The position numbers and the translations under genes are program-made. Below, piece after piece: positions 20,048 through 29,257 of a stretch of DNA of 64,000 nucleotides. Below the pieces are notes generated by a model. It searched no databases, was not told the DNA's origin, and was given only the letters and a program-made list of their open reading frames with translations. Origin of the DNA: Massilia aquatica (GTDB taxonomy: Bacteria; Pseudomonadota; Gammaproteobacteria; Burkholderiales; Burkholderiaceae_D); NCBI RefSeq assembly GCF_011682045.1, contig NZ_VVIW01000002.1, positions 62,001-126,000 of the forward strand, given 5' to 3'. Each line of letters starts with the position of its first letter. Positions within the stretch are counted from its first letter, which is position 1.

Positions 20048-22353
20048 GCCGCCGCCGTCGCTGCGGCAACATCGCGCTCCAGGCACACGTCGATCGCCTT
20101 GGCGGCGGGCACCATGCTTTCCTTCGCGTGGTGCCAGAGCGGGATCAACGGATTGCATTCCGGGAAGTACCCCGCGATGCAACCTGCCGGCACCGAGTAC
20201 TCCGTAATGCGCAATCCGCTGACAGAACGCAACACGCCATCGTCGGACGGCGTGCGCGCGGTCACCAGGTCGCCCTCGCCGAAGCCGAGCCGGTCCATGT
20301 CGCTGCGGCACATGAACAGCACCATGCGGGTGCCATACACGCCGCGAAAACGGTCGTCGTTGCTGTAAATCGTGGTATTGAACTGGCCGTCCGAGCGCAC
20401 CGTAAACAGCCGCAAGGTGTTCTCGCCCGACAAGGTCAGGTCCGGATTCGCATCCAGCCCTTCAGGCGCAATGAAATTCGCCTTGCCGTTCGGCGTTTTC
20501 CAGATGCGCTCGGAGGCGGGCACCGGTTTGCGAAAGCCCCCGGGCGTCCACAGGCGCGCGTTGAATTGCCCAAAAATGTCAGGGTAGGTCGCTTCAATCG
20601 CGTCGCGGATGAGCGCATAGTCGGCCACCCAGGCGTCCCAGTCGAGCTTGGGCGAGGCTGGCAACAGCGCCTTGGCAATGCCCGCGATGATGGCCGGTTC
20701 CGACAACAGGCTGCTCGATGCCGGCTCGGCCCGCCCATGGGAACCGTGCATGCAGCCGGTGCTGTCTTCCACCGAGACGGCTTGCTCGACGCCGCCCTGG
20801 CGGTCGATTTCGATCCGCCCCAGGCAGGGCAGCAAGTACGCAACTTTGCCATGGATCAGGTGGCTGCGATTGAGCTTGGTCGCGATCTGCACGCTGAGCG
20901 GCACCCGCCGCCAGGCCGGTTCCATCAGGCCGGTTTCCGGCACTGCGCGCAGGAAATTGCCGCCAAGTCCGATAAAGGCGCTGACCGTTCCGGCCAGCAT
21001 CCCTTGGCAAGCCTCGACCGTATTCATGCCTTTCTGGCGCGGCGGTGCAAAGTCGTATTGCGCGGCAAGTTTGTCGAGCGGCGCCAGTTCCGGTTTTTCG
21101 GTGATGCCGACGGTGCGCTGGCCTTGCACGTTGGAATGGCCCCGCACCGGACAAATGCCCGCGCCCGGCTTGCCGATATTGCCGCGCAGGAGGAGCAGAT
21201 TGCTGACCATGTGCACGTTCTGCACGCCATTGCGGTGCTGGGTCAAGCCCATGCCATACACGCCGATCACCGCCTTGGCCCCGGCATACACGGCCGCCGC
21301 AGTCTCAAGATCGCCCCGCGTCAATCCGGACTCGCGTTCGATGTCGGGCCACCCGCATGCGCGCACGGCCTCGGCAAAGGTGTCGAAGCCGGCGCTGTGC
21401 TGCGCCAGGAAATCGTGGTCGAGCACGCTTGTCAGGCCGCTGGCGCGCGCTGCGTCGTCGGCCGCCAGCAAGGCCTTGCACAAGCCCATGATCGCCGCCG
21501 TGTCGCCGCCCGCCTTGAGCTGGTAATACTGGGTGCTGATGCAGGTTTCGGCGCCGGTCAGCATTTCGAGCGGCGACTGCGGGTTCGTGAAACTGACCAG
21601 CCCGCGCTCGCGCAGGGGATTGAAAGTGATGATCGGCACGCCGCGTTTGCGGGCTTCCTGCAACTGGTGCAGCATGCGCGGGCTGTTGACGCCGACATTC
21701 TGGCCGAAGAAAAAGATGCAGTCGGTCTTGTCGAAATCGTCCAGTACCACGGTGCCGCACGGCACGCCAATGGTCTTCGGCAAGGCTACCGAGGTGCTTT
21801 CGTGGCACATATTGGAACTGTCGGGCAGGTTGTTGCAGCCGTACAGGCGTGCCAGCAACTGATACATATACGACGCTTCCAGCGAGGCGCGGCCCGAGCT
21901 GTAAAAGACCACGCTTTTGGCATCCATGCCGCGCAACCGGCCGCCTATGTCGGCAAACGCTTCGCTCCAGCCGACCGGCAGGTACTTGTCGGTGGCGGCG
22001 TCCCAGCGCAGCGGTTCGGTCAGGCGCCCGGTTTCCTCGAGCGCATGGTCGCTCCAGCTTTCCAGTTCGCTAAGGGTGTGCGTGGCGAAAAAGTCCGGGG
22101 TCGCCGTTTTGCCGGTCAGTTCCCACGCGGTCGCCTTGGCGCCGCTTTCGCAAAATTCGAAAGGATGCGGATTGGCCGGCTTGGCCCAGGCACAGCTGAC
22201 GCAGGCGAAGCCATCCGTTTTGTTCTGGTGCAACAGGACCTTGCCGACTGCGCCAATCGCTTCTTCCTGCCTGAGGATCTGCGCCACTTCCTTGAGCGAT
22301 CCCCAGCCGCCCGCAGGCGCGTTGTCGTGCTTGATTTCTACTTTGTCGCTCAT
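20044..22353 (-). CDS. YdeP/FdhF-family molybdopterin oxidoreductase
   Basis: A 769-aa protein of the DMSO reductase superfamily. The N-terminus carries CVSCAW (Cys51, Cys54) but not the full four-Cys iron-sulfur motif of classical formate dehydrogenases, as in YdeP relatives. NMCHES is the likely molybdenum-ligand region, and GHSNVQGQRTVGI and the C-terminal molydopterin dinucleotide-binding domain (RLFTVRSDGQFNTTIYSND) are present. No separate electron-transfer subunit is encoded nearby. Coupling to fdhD supports a sulfurated Mo cofactor. Formate is a plausible but unproven substrate; YdeP itself is tied to acid resistance. Confidence 0.88.
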   Translation of the reverse strand: MSDKVEIKHDNAPAGGWGSLKEVAQILRQEEAIGAVGKVLLHQNKTDGFACVSCAWAKPANPHPFEFCESGAKATAWELTGKTATPDFFATHTLSELESWSDHALEETGRLTEPLRWDAATDKYLPVGWSEAFADIGGRLRGMDAKSVVFYSSGRASLEASYMYQLLARLYGCNNLPDSSNMCHESTSVALPKTIGVPCGTVVLDDFDKTDCIFFFGQNVGVNSPRMLHQLQEARKRGVPIITFNPLRERGLVSFTNPQSPLEMLTGAETCISTQYYQLKAGGDTAAIMGLCKALLAADDAARASGLTSVLDHDFLAQHSAGFDTFAEAVRACGWPDIERESGLTRGDLETAAAVYAGAKAVIGVYGMGLTQHRNGVQNVHMVSNLLLLRGNIGKPGAGICPVRGHSNVQGQRTVGITEKPELAPLDKLAAQYDFAPPRQKGMNTVEACQGMLAGTVSAFIGLGGNFLRAVPETGLMEPAWRRVPLSVQIATKLNRSHLIHGKVAYLLPCLGRIEIDRQGGVEQAVSVEDSTGCMHGSHGRAEPASSSLLSEPAIIAGIAKALLPASPKLDWDAWVADYALIRDAIEATYPDIFGQFNARLWTPGGFRKPVPASERIWKTPNGKANFIAPEGLDANPDLTLSGENTLRLFTVRSDGQFNTTIYSNDDRFRGVYGTRMVLFMCRSDMDRLGFGEGDLVTARTPSDDGVLRSVSGLRITEYSVPAGCIAGYFPECNPLIPLWHHAKESMVPAAKAIDVCLERDVAAATAAA

Positions 22354-22451
22354 GGCCGCCCCTTACAATGGAGCGTCGAGTGTGACCGGGGCGCGCTCCC
22401 CGGTCTGTTCAATCGCGCACGCTGGACTGAAGACCGCGCCCGCCGGCGTTG

Positions 22452-23576
22452 CTACAGTGCTGTGAGCGGCGCCAGCATGGCCAGGTCGCGCGGCTCCGCA
22501 ATCGGCATGTCGTTGCGTTGCGCGCGAAACTGTTTCGACATCGCATACGCGGCCTTGCGTACCCGCATGATCGATCCGATGGGGCGATGGGCCGCCAGCG
22601 CGTGCCACGGGTTGAACTGCATCCCGTCATCGACCGCTTTCGCCAGCCCTTCGCTCCAGGCCGGCTGGGGCAGGGCGCGCAGGTGCGCCACCGTGACCCA
22701 GGGGCTTTGTTCCTCCGGCCATTCAACCGACGAATCTTCGATCGGCATCGTCTCCAGGTTGGTGCACAGTTGCACCCGCAAGATCCATTCGCCGCCATGC
22801 GTGGCGAAATGCTGCATCACCGCGTCGCGCAGGCCGTCCGGCGTGCCGGACAAGTCGAGCTCCTTGCCGGTCAGGGCGGTCAGTTCGGGCGACACTGGCG
22901 CCAGTGAGATCTTGGCCATGTAGTCGCCGTACAGGATCGGCGCCTGGCTGAAATACGTGTCGCCGAGCGGATGGGTTTCCGGGTGGCCGCCCATCGACTT
23001 GATGGTCCCGCTCTCGCCGCCCACCGCCTCGATGAGTTTTTCGGTGCCGCGCAGCACGGCGGAGAAGGCAAGCTTCAGGTTCGGCACCTTGTCGGTCGTG
23101 GCCGCCAGGGGCTTGAGGCTGCCGGCGAATTTCTTGGCGCTCGGGGCCAGGAAAACCGGGCCATTGACCAGCACGAAGTCCTGCGTCGCGTCGCCTTCGC
23201 TGCCCGCGACCCGCGCGCCAGGCACGCCGACGACTTTCATGCCGATGCCGCGTGGCGTCGATACCTTGTCATCCAGCACGTCGCCGGGGGTGGTCGACAG
23301 CCGCATGGCCACTTGCCAGGTGCCGGGCGCGGCAAACAGTCCCTGGGCATAGACGGCTGGCAACCCTTCGGCCACGCTCAGTGTACCCAGCAGCAAACCG
23401 TGGGATTTGGCATGCACGCTGCGCGTCGCGTGTCCGCTGTGCTCGTAGGTGGTGGAAGAAATGTGCTTGAGGCTGTCCAGCATGCCTTTCGTGGTGTCGG
23501 CCTCGCCTTCTTCCTCGATTTCAAAGGCTGGGTCGTAGCGCAGTGGCGTGATGGCCAGGCCGGGAGTCGTTTGCAT
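22452..23576 (-). CDS. Catalase-fold heme protein (y4iL/SrpA-like)
   Basis: A 374-aa protein shorter than true catalases. Catalase landmarks are visible: RSVHAKSHGLLLGTL with the distal His, RLSTTPGDV, FVLVNGPVFL with the distal Asn, and FNPWHALAAHRPIGSIMRVR followed by a Tyr as probable proximal ligand. The start at 23576 gives MQTTPGLAI; an upstream extension has no similarity. It lies upstream of the YdeP-type gene on the same strand with 98 bases between. It may be a peroxidase or lipid-hydroperoxide-processing enzyme instead of a catalase. Confidence 0.82.
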   Translation of the reverse strand: MQTTPGLAITPLRYDPAFEIEEEGEADTTKGMLDSLKHISSTTYEHSGHATRSVHAKSHGLLLGTLSVAEGLPAVYAQGLFAAPGTWQVAMRLSTTPGDVLDDKVSTPRGIGMKVVGVPGARVAGSEGDATQDFVLVNGPVFLAPSAKKFAGSLKPLAATTDKVPNLKLAFSAVLRGTEKLIEAVGGESGTIKSMGGHPETHPLGDTYFSQAPILYGDYMAKISLAPVSPELTALTGKELDLSGTPDGLRDAVMQHFATHGGEWILRVQLCTNLETMPIEDSSVEWPEEQSPWVTVAHLRALPQPAWSEGLAKAVDDGMQFNPWHALAAHRPIGSIMRVRKAAYAMSKQFRAQRNDMPIAEPRDLAMLAPLTAL

Positions 23577-23722
23577 GTCAGTTCCATGTGGGTTTGCAGA
23601 AGTGCATGTTGCACGGTCTTCGCAGATGCGTCTGTGCAATGGCATACCGATAGTGCAAATGCGATTGTTCCGCTGGGCCGATATAATCGATCAACGCGCC
23701 TTTGCGCTTCTGTCACGCGGCG

Positions 23723-24085
23723 ATGAAAAACACACTGGCAAAACGAACGATCAACTTCCCGATTGATGCGACTGTCATGCTCATCGGCGGCAAATGGAAA
23801 TGCGCCATCCTGTGCCATCTGATGGAAGGCACGACGCGCTCGGGCGAGCTACGCCGCATGATGTTCGGCATCACGCAGAAAGTGCTGACCGAGCAACTCA
23901 GGGACCTGGAAGCCGATGGCCTGATCGCGAAACGCTCCACCCCCGGCAAGGTCCCCATGGTGGAATATGCGGTCACGCCCCTTGGCGCCACGCTTGCGCC
24001 GATTATTGACGCGATGTGCAATTGGGGCCAGGATTACCTGGCAACGCGTGGCGTCAATCCACCGATGCCGCCACCGCAGCCATAG
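23723..24085 (+). CDS. HxlR-family transcriptional regulator
   Basis: A 120-aa winged-helix protein. The hallmark run is DATVMLIGGKWKCAILCHLMEGTTRSGEL (in parts, residues 15-43), then FGITQKVLTEQLRDLEADGLI and VEYAVTPLG. HxlR proteins respond to electrophiles or quinones and usually control a divergent oxidoreductase gene. Here the divergent neighbour is the catalase-fold gene (147 bases between starts) and the convergent neighbour is a flavodoxin-fold reductase; either may be a target. Confidence 0.9.
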   Translation: MKNTLAKRTINFPIDATVMLIGGKWKCAILCHLMEGTTRSGELRRMMFGITQKVLTEQLRDLEADGLIAKRSTPGKVPMVEYAVTPLGATLAPIIDAMCNWGQDYLATRGVNPPMPPPQP

Positions 24086-24124
24086 TCCCCGCGTGGGCTC
24101 GATCCGCCTTCCGCCACGTCCCGC

Positions 24125-24682
24125 TCAGACGCTGCGCAGATACGCCAGATAACCCTGCGCGCTGTGTTCAAGCGCCGGCCGGATATCGGGAATGTCCGGA
24201 TTGGTCGGGTCGTATTCCGCTCCGTAAAATACGAATGGCGGCACACTTGTCGCATGAACATATGAAAACGTCGCCGTCAGCGGTGCGATCAATTCTTCCA
24301 CCGTATGGCGATAACGCCCCTCGCGCTGGTAATCTTTTTGCCGTATGCCGGCCGAAATCGCAAATCCGATGCGCTTGCCCTCCAGCTTGCGATGTTCCGG
24401 TTGGCGCCCGTAGGCAAATCCGGGCAGCAGCACCTCATCGAGCCATTGTTTCAACAGGGGAGGTGTGCTGAACCAGTAGAAGGGAAACTGGAAGATCACG
24501 GCCTCGTGTTCCAGCAATAGCGCCTGTTCCAGCGCCACGTCGAGCGCTTTGCCCGCGCCATAGCGCTGATACAGCTGGTGCACGGTGAATTCGCTGTCCC
24601 GTTGCTGCGCTTCTTGCAGCCAGCGCTTGTTGACGGTGGACGCAGCAAGGTCCGGATGGGTCGCGATAATGAGCTTTTTCAT
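24125..24682 (-). CDS. NAD(P)H-dependent flavin oxidoreductase (KefF/MdaB-like)
   Basis: A 185-aa flavodoxin-fold protein. It begins MKKLIIATHPDLAASTVNKRW, with the FMN-phosphate loop, and continues with HEAVIFQFPFYWFSTPPLLKQWLDEV, the typical family signature, and GKRIGFAISAG. Such enzymes perform two-electron quinone reduction. The start at 24682 was preferred over an upstream Met because the fold begins there. It is convergent with the HxlR gene, forty bases apart. Confidence 0.88.
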   Translation of the reverse strand: MKKLIIATHPDLAASTVNKRWLQEAQQRDSEFTVHQLYQRYGAGKALDVALEQALLLEHEAVIFQFPFYWFSTPPLLKQWLDEVLLPGFAYGRQPEHRKLEGKRIGFAISAGIRQKDYQREGRYRHTVEELIAPLTATFSYVHATSVPPFVFYGAEYDPTNPDIPDIRPALEHSAQGYLAYLRSV

Positions 24683-24867
24683 GGATGCCGATGCAGGAGT
24701 GTCGAAGTGGGCCCATCGTATCGGCGATGCCGGATGCTGTGAAGTAGGTACAAAAATGTGCCTGCCCGGGCCCATGCCGCCACAAGCGACGGCACTGGCG
24801 CGCAGGCCTGAATGTTATAGTACGGTCCGGTGCCTGCCGCCGCCAGCGACGCGGTTCAACTCCTACG

Positions 24868-27800
24868 ATGTACCATCAGCCCGCCATGAGAAAAACCAGC
24901 ACGCCGCCGTTCCCGTCCACCACGCTGCCCGCTGGCGTGCCTGATGCCGAGGCCGTCGATGCGAGCGGCATGCCGCGTGCCATCGTCGGCATCGGCGCCT
25001 CGGCCGGCGGCCTGGAAGCGCTCGAATTGTTTCTCTCCGGCGTGCCGGCCGGCAGCGGCCTGGCGTTCGTGGTCGTGCAGCACCTCGATCCGGTGCACAA
25101 AAGCATCATGGTCGAGCTGCTCCAGCGCAGTACCGCCATGCCCGTGGTGGAGGTCACGGACCGCCTGCGGGTCGAACCGGATCACCTCTACATCATCGCG
25201 CCCGACCGCGACCTGTCGATCCTGCACGGCGTGCTGCACCTGCTCGAACCGGCCGCGCCGCGCGGGCTGCGCTTGCCGATCGACTTCTTCCTGCGCTCGC
25301 TTGCTGCCGACCAACAAGCCAACGGGATCGCTGTCATTCTTTCCGGCATGGGTGCGGATGGCTCGCTGGGCTTGCGGGCGATCAAGGAAAACGCGGGCGC
25401 GGTGTTCGTCCAGGATCCGGACTCGGCCAAGTTCGACGGCATGCCGCGCAGCGCCATCGACGGCGGCCTGGCCGACGTGGTGGCGCCCGCGGAAGAACTG
25501 GCCGCCCGCATCCTCGACTACCGCCGCCAGGCGCCCTTGCAGGTGGCCCCGCCCGAACTGAGCTTTTCCGATGCCGACGGCAGCGCGCTCGAAAAAATCG
25601 TGGTGCTGCTGCGCGCCCAGAGCGGCCATGATTTCTCGTTCTACAAGAAAAGCACCATTTACCGCCGCATCGAACGCCGCATGAGCATGCATCAGCTGGG
25701 CAGCATCGCCGACTATGTGCGCTATGTGCGCGAGAACGCGCACGAAGCCCAGCTGCTGTTCAAGGAATTGCTGATCGGCGTGACCAGTTTCTTCCGCGAT
25801 GCGGCGGTGTGGGAGCAGATCGAAAACGAGGCCATTCCCGCGCTGCTGGCCGCTCATCCGCAAGGCGCCACCCTGCGCGCCTGGACCCCGGCCTGTTCCA
25901 CCGGCGAAGAAGCGTATTCGCTGGCCATGGCGTTTCGCGATACGCTCGAGCGTATCAAGCCGGAAGGGCGCTTCACCCTGCAAATCTTCGCCCCCGACCT
26001 CGACAGCGATGCGATCGACCGCGCGCGCGCCGGCGAGTTCCCCGACAGCATCGCCGCCGACGTCAGCCAGGCGCGCCTGCGCCGCTACTTCGTCGAGCGC
26101 GACGGCGGCTACCGCGTCTGCAAGGAAATCCGTGAAATGGTCACCTTCGCACCGCAAAACCTGGTGATGGACCCGCCGTTCACCAAGCTCGACCTGCTGA
26201 CCTGCCGCAACCTGCTGATCTACCTGGAAGCGGACCTGCAGAAAAAGCTGCTGCCCCTGTTTCACTACAGCCTGCGCCCGGGCGGCATCCTGGTGCTGGG
26301 CAGCGCCGAAACGGTGGGCGCGGCCAGCGACCTGTTTACGGCCTGGCCGGGGAAGACCCGCATTTACCAGCGCCGCGAAAGCAGCCCGCGCACCGAGCCG
26401 GTCGATTTCCCGGCCTCGATTTACGGCCGCGCCCGCAAAGGGCTGGTCGATCCGCCGCCGCCCGCCACCCTGGCCCAGCCGGGCGGCTCCAGCGTGCAAA
26501 CGCTGATCGACTCGCTTCTGCAACAACGGTTTTCGCCGGCTGCGGTGCTAACCACCGACAAGGGCGACCTGATCTACATCAGCGGCAAGACCGGCAAATA
26601 CCTGGAGCCGGCCGCCGGCAAGGCCAACTTGAACATTTTCGCCATGGCGCGTGAAGGGCTGGCCGGCGCCTTGAACGAAGTCTTTGCCCGCGTCGTGCGC
26701 GAGCAGGGCAGCCAGGTGCTCAGGGGTTTACGCGTGGGGAGCAACGACGGCGCGCTGCTGGTCAATGTGGAAGTGCACAGCCTGCAAGAGCCGGCGCCGC
26801 TGCGCGGCATGGTCTTGATCGTGTTCTCCGACCAGCCGGCCGCGCGCGTCAAAACACCGCGCAAGGGTCAGTTGGCCGGCGCCGAGGCCGAGCGCATGGA
26901 TGCAATGACGCAAGAAATCGCCCAGTCGCGCGAGGAGCTGCAACGCGCCCGCGAAGAAATGCAGACCTCGCAGGAAGAGCTGAAGTCGACCAATGAAGAG
27001 CTGCAAAGTACCAACGAGGAATTGCAAAGCACCAACGAGGAATTGACCACCTCCAAGGAAGAGATGCAGTCGATGAATGAAGAGTTGCAGACGGTTAATC
27101 ATGAACTGTCGGCCAAGGTCGACGAATTGTCGCAGGCCAGCGACGACATGAAAAACCTGCTCAACAGCACCGACATCGCCACCTTGTTTCTCGATGAAGA
27201 CATGCGCATCCGGCGCTTTACCAATCGCATCACCGGCATCATCAAGCTCATTCCCAGCGATGCCGGCCGTCCGGTCACCGACCTGGTCAGCACGCTCGAC
27301 TATCCCTCGCTGGCCGAGGATGCCCGCGAAGTGCTGCGTTCGCTGGTATTCCGCGAAGTCCAGGTCAGCGCGCTCGACGGGCGCTGGTTCACCGTGCGCA
27401 TCATGCCTTACCGTACGCAAGACAACCGCATCGATGGCGTAGTCATCACCTTCATCGACATCAGTGCCTCGAAAACGCTGGAACGCGCCTTGCGGCTGAG
27501 CGACGAGCGCTTTCGCATCGCCATCGAACATGCGCCGCTGACCGTGTTCAGCCAGGACCGCGAGCTGCGCTACACCTGGGTCCATAACCTGCAGCCGCAA
27601 CTGCGCGCCGGCGACGCCATCGGCAAGACCGACGCCGACCTGTTGCCGCCGGAAGACGCCGCGCGCCTGACCGCGCTCAAACGCCAGGCGCTCGAGCAAG
27701 GCGTCAGCGTGCACACCGAAACGACCGCGCACTTGCACGGCACGACCCGCTACTACGACTTTTTTGCCGAGCCGGCGCGCGACCAGGCGGGGGCAATTAT

Positions 27801-28326
27801 CGGCGTCTCCGGCATGGCCTGGGAAATCACCGAGCAAAAACGCTCCGAATCGCGTTTCCGGCAACTGCTGGAACATTCGCTGAATGCGGTTGCCTGCCAC
27901 CAGCTGATCCTGGACGACGGCGTGGCGCGCGATTTCCTGGTACTCGAAGTCAATCCAAAGTTCAGGGAACTGACCGGGCTGCAAGATGCGGCCGGCAAGC
28001 GCCAGTCGGAACTGGACAGCGCGATCCATCCCTTCAGTGCGGACCTGTTCGCCGCCTGCGCGCGGGTGGCGACCACCGGCAAGCCGGAGCGCCTGGACGT
28101 CGCCTGCAATGATGGTGCGCAATGGATCAGCTGCGAACTGTATTCGCCCGAGCCGGGCTATTTCATCTCCGTCAAGGAAGATGTTACCGAGCGCAGGCAA
28201 CTGGCCGACACCTTGCGCCAGACGCTGGCGGTATTGAAGCAAGGCAGCGCTTCCGGCGCGGCCTTGCAGCAGATCGTGCAAGAGGCGCAGGCCTTGCTGG
28301 AGCGCCGCATTCATCAGGAAAGCTGA
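24868..28326 (+). CDS. CheB-CheR-PAS hybrid protein
   Basis: A 1152-aa multidomain protein. Domains in order: CheB-type methylesterase (37-220; GIGASAGGLEAL with Ser45, HLDP, SGMGADGSLG), CheR-type methyltransferase (about 235-500; GVTSFFRDAAVW and ACSTGEEAYSLA), a long Glu-rich coiled coil (about 675-755) with tandem STNEELQ heptads, and three PAS-like segments to the end. There is no receiver or histidine kinase domain. CheB and CheR remove and add receptor methyl groups, but no chemoreceptor gene is near. One base separates it from the next PAS gene. Confidence 0.88.
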   Translation: MYHQPAMRKTSTPPFPSTTLPAGVPDAEAVDASGMPRAIVGIGASAGGLEALELFLSGVPAGSGLAFVVVQHLDPVHKSIMVELLQRSTAMPVVEVTDRLRVEPDHLYIIAPDRDLSILHGVLHLLEPAAPRGLRLPIDFFLRSLAADQQANGIAVILSGMGADGSLGLRAIKENAGAVFVQDPDSAKFDGMPRSAIDGGLADVVAPAEELAARILDYRRQAPLQVAPPELSFSDADGSALEKIVVLLRAQSGHDFSFYKKSTIYRRIERRMSMHQLGSIADYVRYVRENAHEAQLLFKELLIGVTSFFRDAAVWEQIENEAIPALLAAHPQGATLRAWTPACSTGEEAYSLAMAFRDTLERIKPEGRFTLQIFAPDLDSDAIDRARAGEFPDSIAADVSQARLRRYFVERDGGYRVCKEIREMVTFAPQNLVMDPPFTKLDLLTCRNLLIYLEADLQKKLLPLFHYSLRPGGILVLGSAETVGAASDLFTAWPGKTRIYQRRESSPRTEPVDFPASIYGRARKGLVDPPPPATLAQPGGSSVQTLIDSLLQQRFSPAAVLTTDKGDLIYISGKTGKYLEPAAGKANLNIFAMAREGLAGALNEVFARVVREQGSQVLRGLRVGSNDGALLVNVEVHSLQEPAPLRGMVLIVFSDQPAARVKTPRKGQLAGAEAERMDAMTQEIAQSREELQRAREEMQTSQEELKSTNEELQSTNEELQSTNEELTTSKEEMQSMNEELQTVNHELSAKVDELSQASDDMKNLLNSTDIATLFLDEDMRIRRFTNRITGIIKLIPSDAGRPVTDLVSTLDYPSLAEDAREVLRSLVFREVQVSALDGRWFTVRIMPYRTQDNRIDGVVITFIDISASKTLERALRLSDERFRIAIEHAPLTVFSQDRELRYTWVHNLQPQLRAGDAIGKTDADLLPPEDAARLTALKRQALEQGVSVHTETTAHLHGTTRYYDFFAEPARDQAGAIIGVSGMAWEITEQKRSESRFRQLLEHSLNAVACHQLILDDGVARDFLVLEVNPKFRELTGLQDAAGKRQSELDSAIHPFSADLFAACARVATTGKPERLDVACNDGAQWISCELYSPEPGYFISVKEDVTERRQLADTLRQTLAVLKQGSASGAALQQIVQEAQALLERRIHQES

Positions 28327-28327
28327 C

Positions 28328-29242
28328 ATGAACCAACAACACAGATTGCCAGGGGCGGCGCCAGCCGACGCCGAACTGCGCCTGCGCGCCCAGGAACGCC
28401 TGCATGAACAGGGGCGGGCACTGGCGGCCAGCACGCGCCACATCGACAACCCGCAGCGCTTGCTGCACGAATTGCAGGTGCATCAGGTCGAACTGGAATT
28501 GCAGAACGAGCAACTGGAAGCGGCGCGCGCCTGGATCGAGGCGGCCCTGGCCAGCTATACCGAATTGTTCGATTTCGCGCCGGTGCCTTACTTCACGCTC
28601 AACCGCAGCGGGACGATTACCGAGCTCAACCTGGCCGGCGCGCGCCTGCTCGGTACCGAGCGCGCCCGCGTGATCGACAAGCGCTTCGCCGTGTTTGTGG
28701 CGGAGCCCGACCGGTCGCGCCTCGCGGCCTGCCTCAAGTCGCTGTTTTCGACCCAGTCCGATGCGCATTGCGAGGTGGTGCTGGTGGCCCGCGATGGCAC
28801 CCGGCGTACGGTGGAAGTGCGCACCACGCTGTCGAACAATGGCGAGACCTGCCGCGCCGTGGTGATCGACGTGAGCGAACGCTGCGCCGCGGAGCACCAG
28901 GCACGGCGGCTGGCGCAGGTGTTCACCCTGGCGCCGCAGGCAATGTTCATCAGCGACCAGAGCGGCGTTATCTCAGACGTGAACGAGGCCTTGAGCGCGG
29001 TCAGCGGCTATGCACCGGCCGAGTTGGTCGGCCAGCATCAGCGCCTGCTGCGCTGCGACAGCCGCTCGCCCGGGCTGGACGACGACATGTCGCGCGCGCT
29101 CGCCCTGCATGGCAGCTGGCGCGGCGAGGTATGGCAGCGCCACCGCGACGGTTCGGTGCTGCAGGTGACGCAGCAGATCGACAGCGTGCTCGACGGCAGC
29201 GGCGCGACCAGCTGGGTGGCGCGCTTTTCGCGCCCCGATTAA
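28328..29242 (+). CDS. PAS-domain protein (truncated sensor-like)
   Basis: A 304-aa protein with an N-terminal helical segment (HELQVHQVELELQNEQLEAA, about 46-65) and two PAS domains (about 75-190 and 200-300; ELFDFAPVPYFTLNRSGTI and MFISDQSGVISDVNEAL). It ends right after the second PAS and has no kinase, GGDEF or output domain. The helical LLHELQVHQVELELQNEQL element is common in PAS proteins linked to CheB/CheR hybrids. It starts one base after the hybrid gene, so the two probably work as one complex. Confidence 0.82.
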   Translation: MNQQHRLPGAAPADAELRLRAQERLHEQGRALAASTRHIDNPQRLLHELQVHQVELELQNEQLEAARAWIEAALASYTELFDFAPVPYFTLNRSGTITELNLAGARLLGTERARVIDKRFAVFVAEPDRSRLAACLKSLFSTQSDAHCEVVLVARDGTRRTVEVRTTLSNNGETCRAVVIDVSERCAAEHQARRLAQVFTLAPQAMFISDQSGVISDVNEALSAVSGYAPAELVGQHQRLLRCDSRSPGLDDDMSRALALHGSWRGEVWQRHRDGSVLQVTQQIDSVLDGSGATSWVARFSRPD

Positions 29243-29257
29243 AGGCGGGCAAAGCAG

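Noticed and set aside
22385-22404. ACCGGGG/CCCCGGT hairpin between the catalase-fold and YdeP-type genes
   Set aside because: Only a seven-base stem without a T-run on the transcribed strand; not enough to call a terminator or attenuator.
19978-22923. Open plus-strand frame of 981 codons across the molybdopterin oxidoreductase gene
   Set aside because: Antisense shadow of a conserved gene; Arg/Ala/His-rich composition with no recognisable domain.
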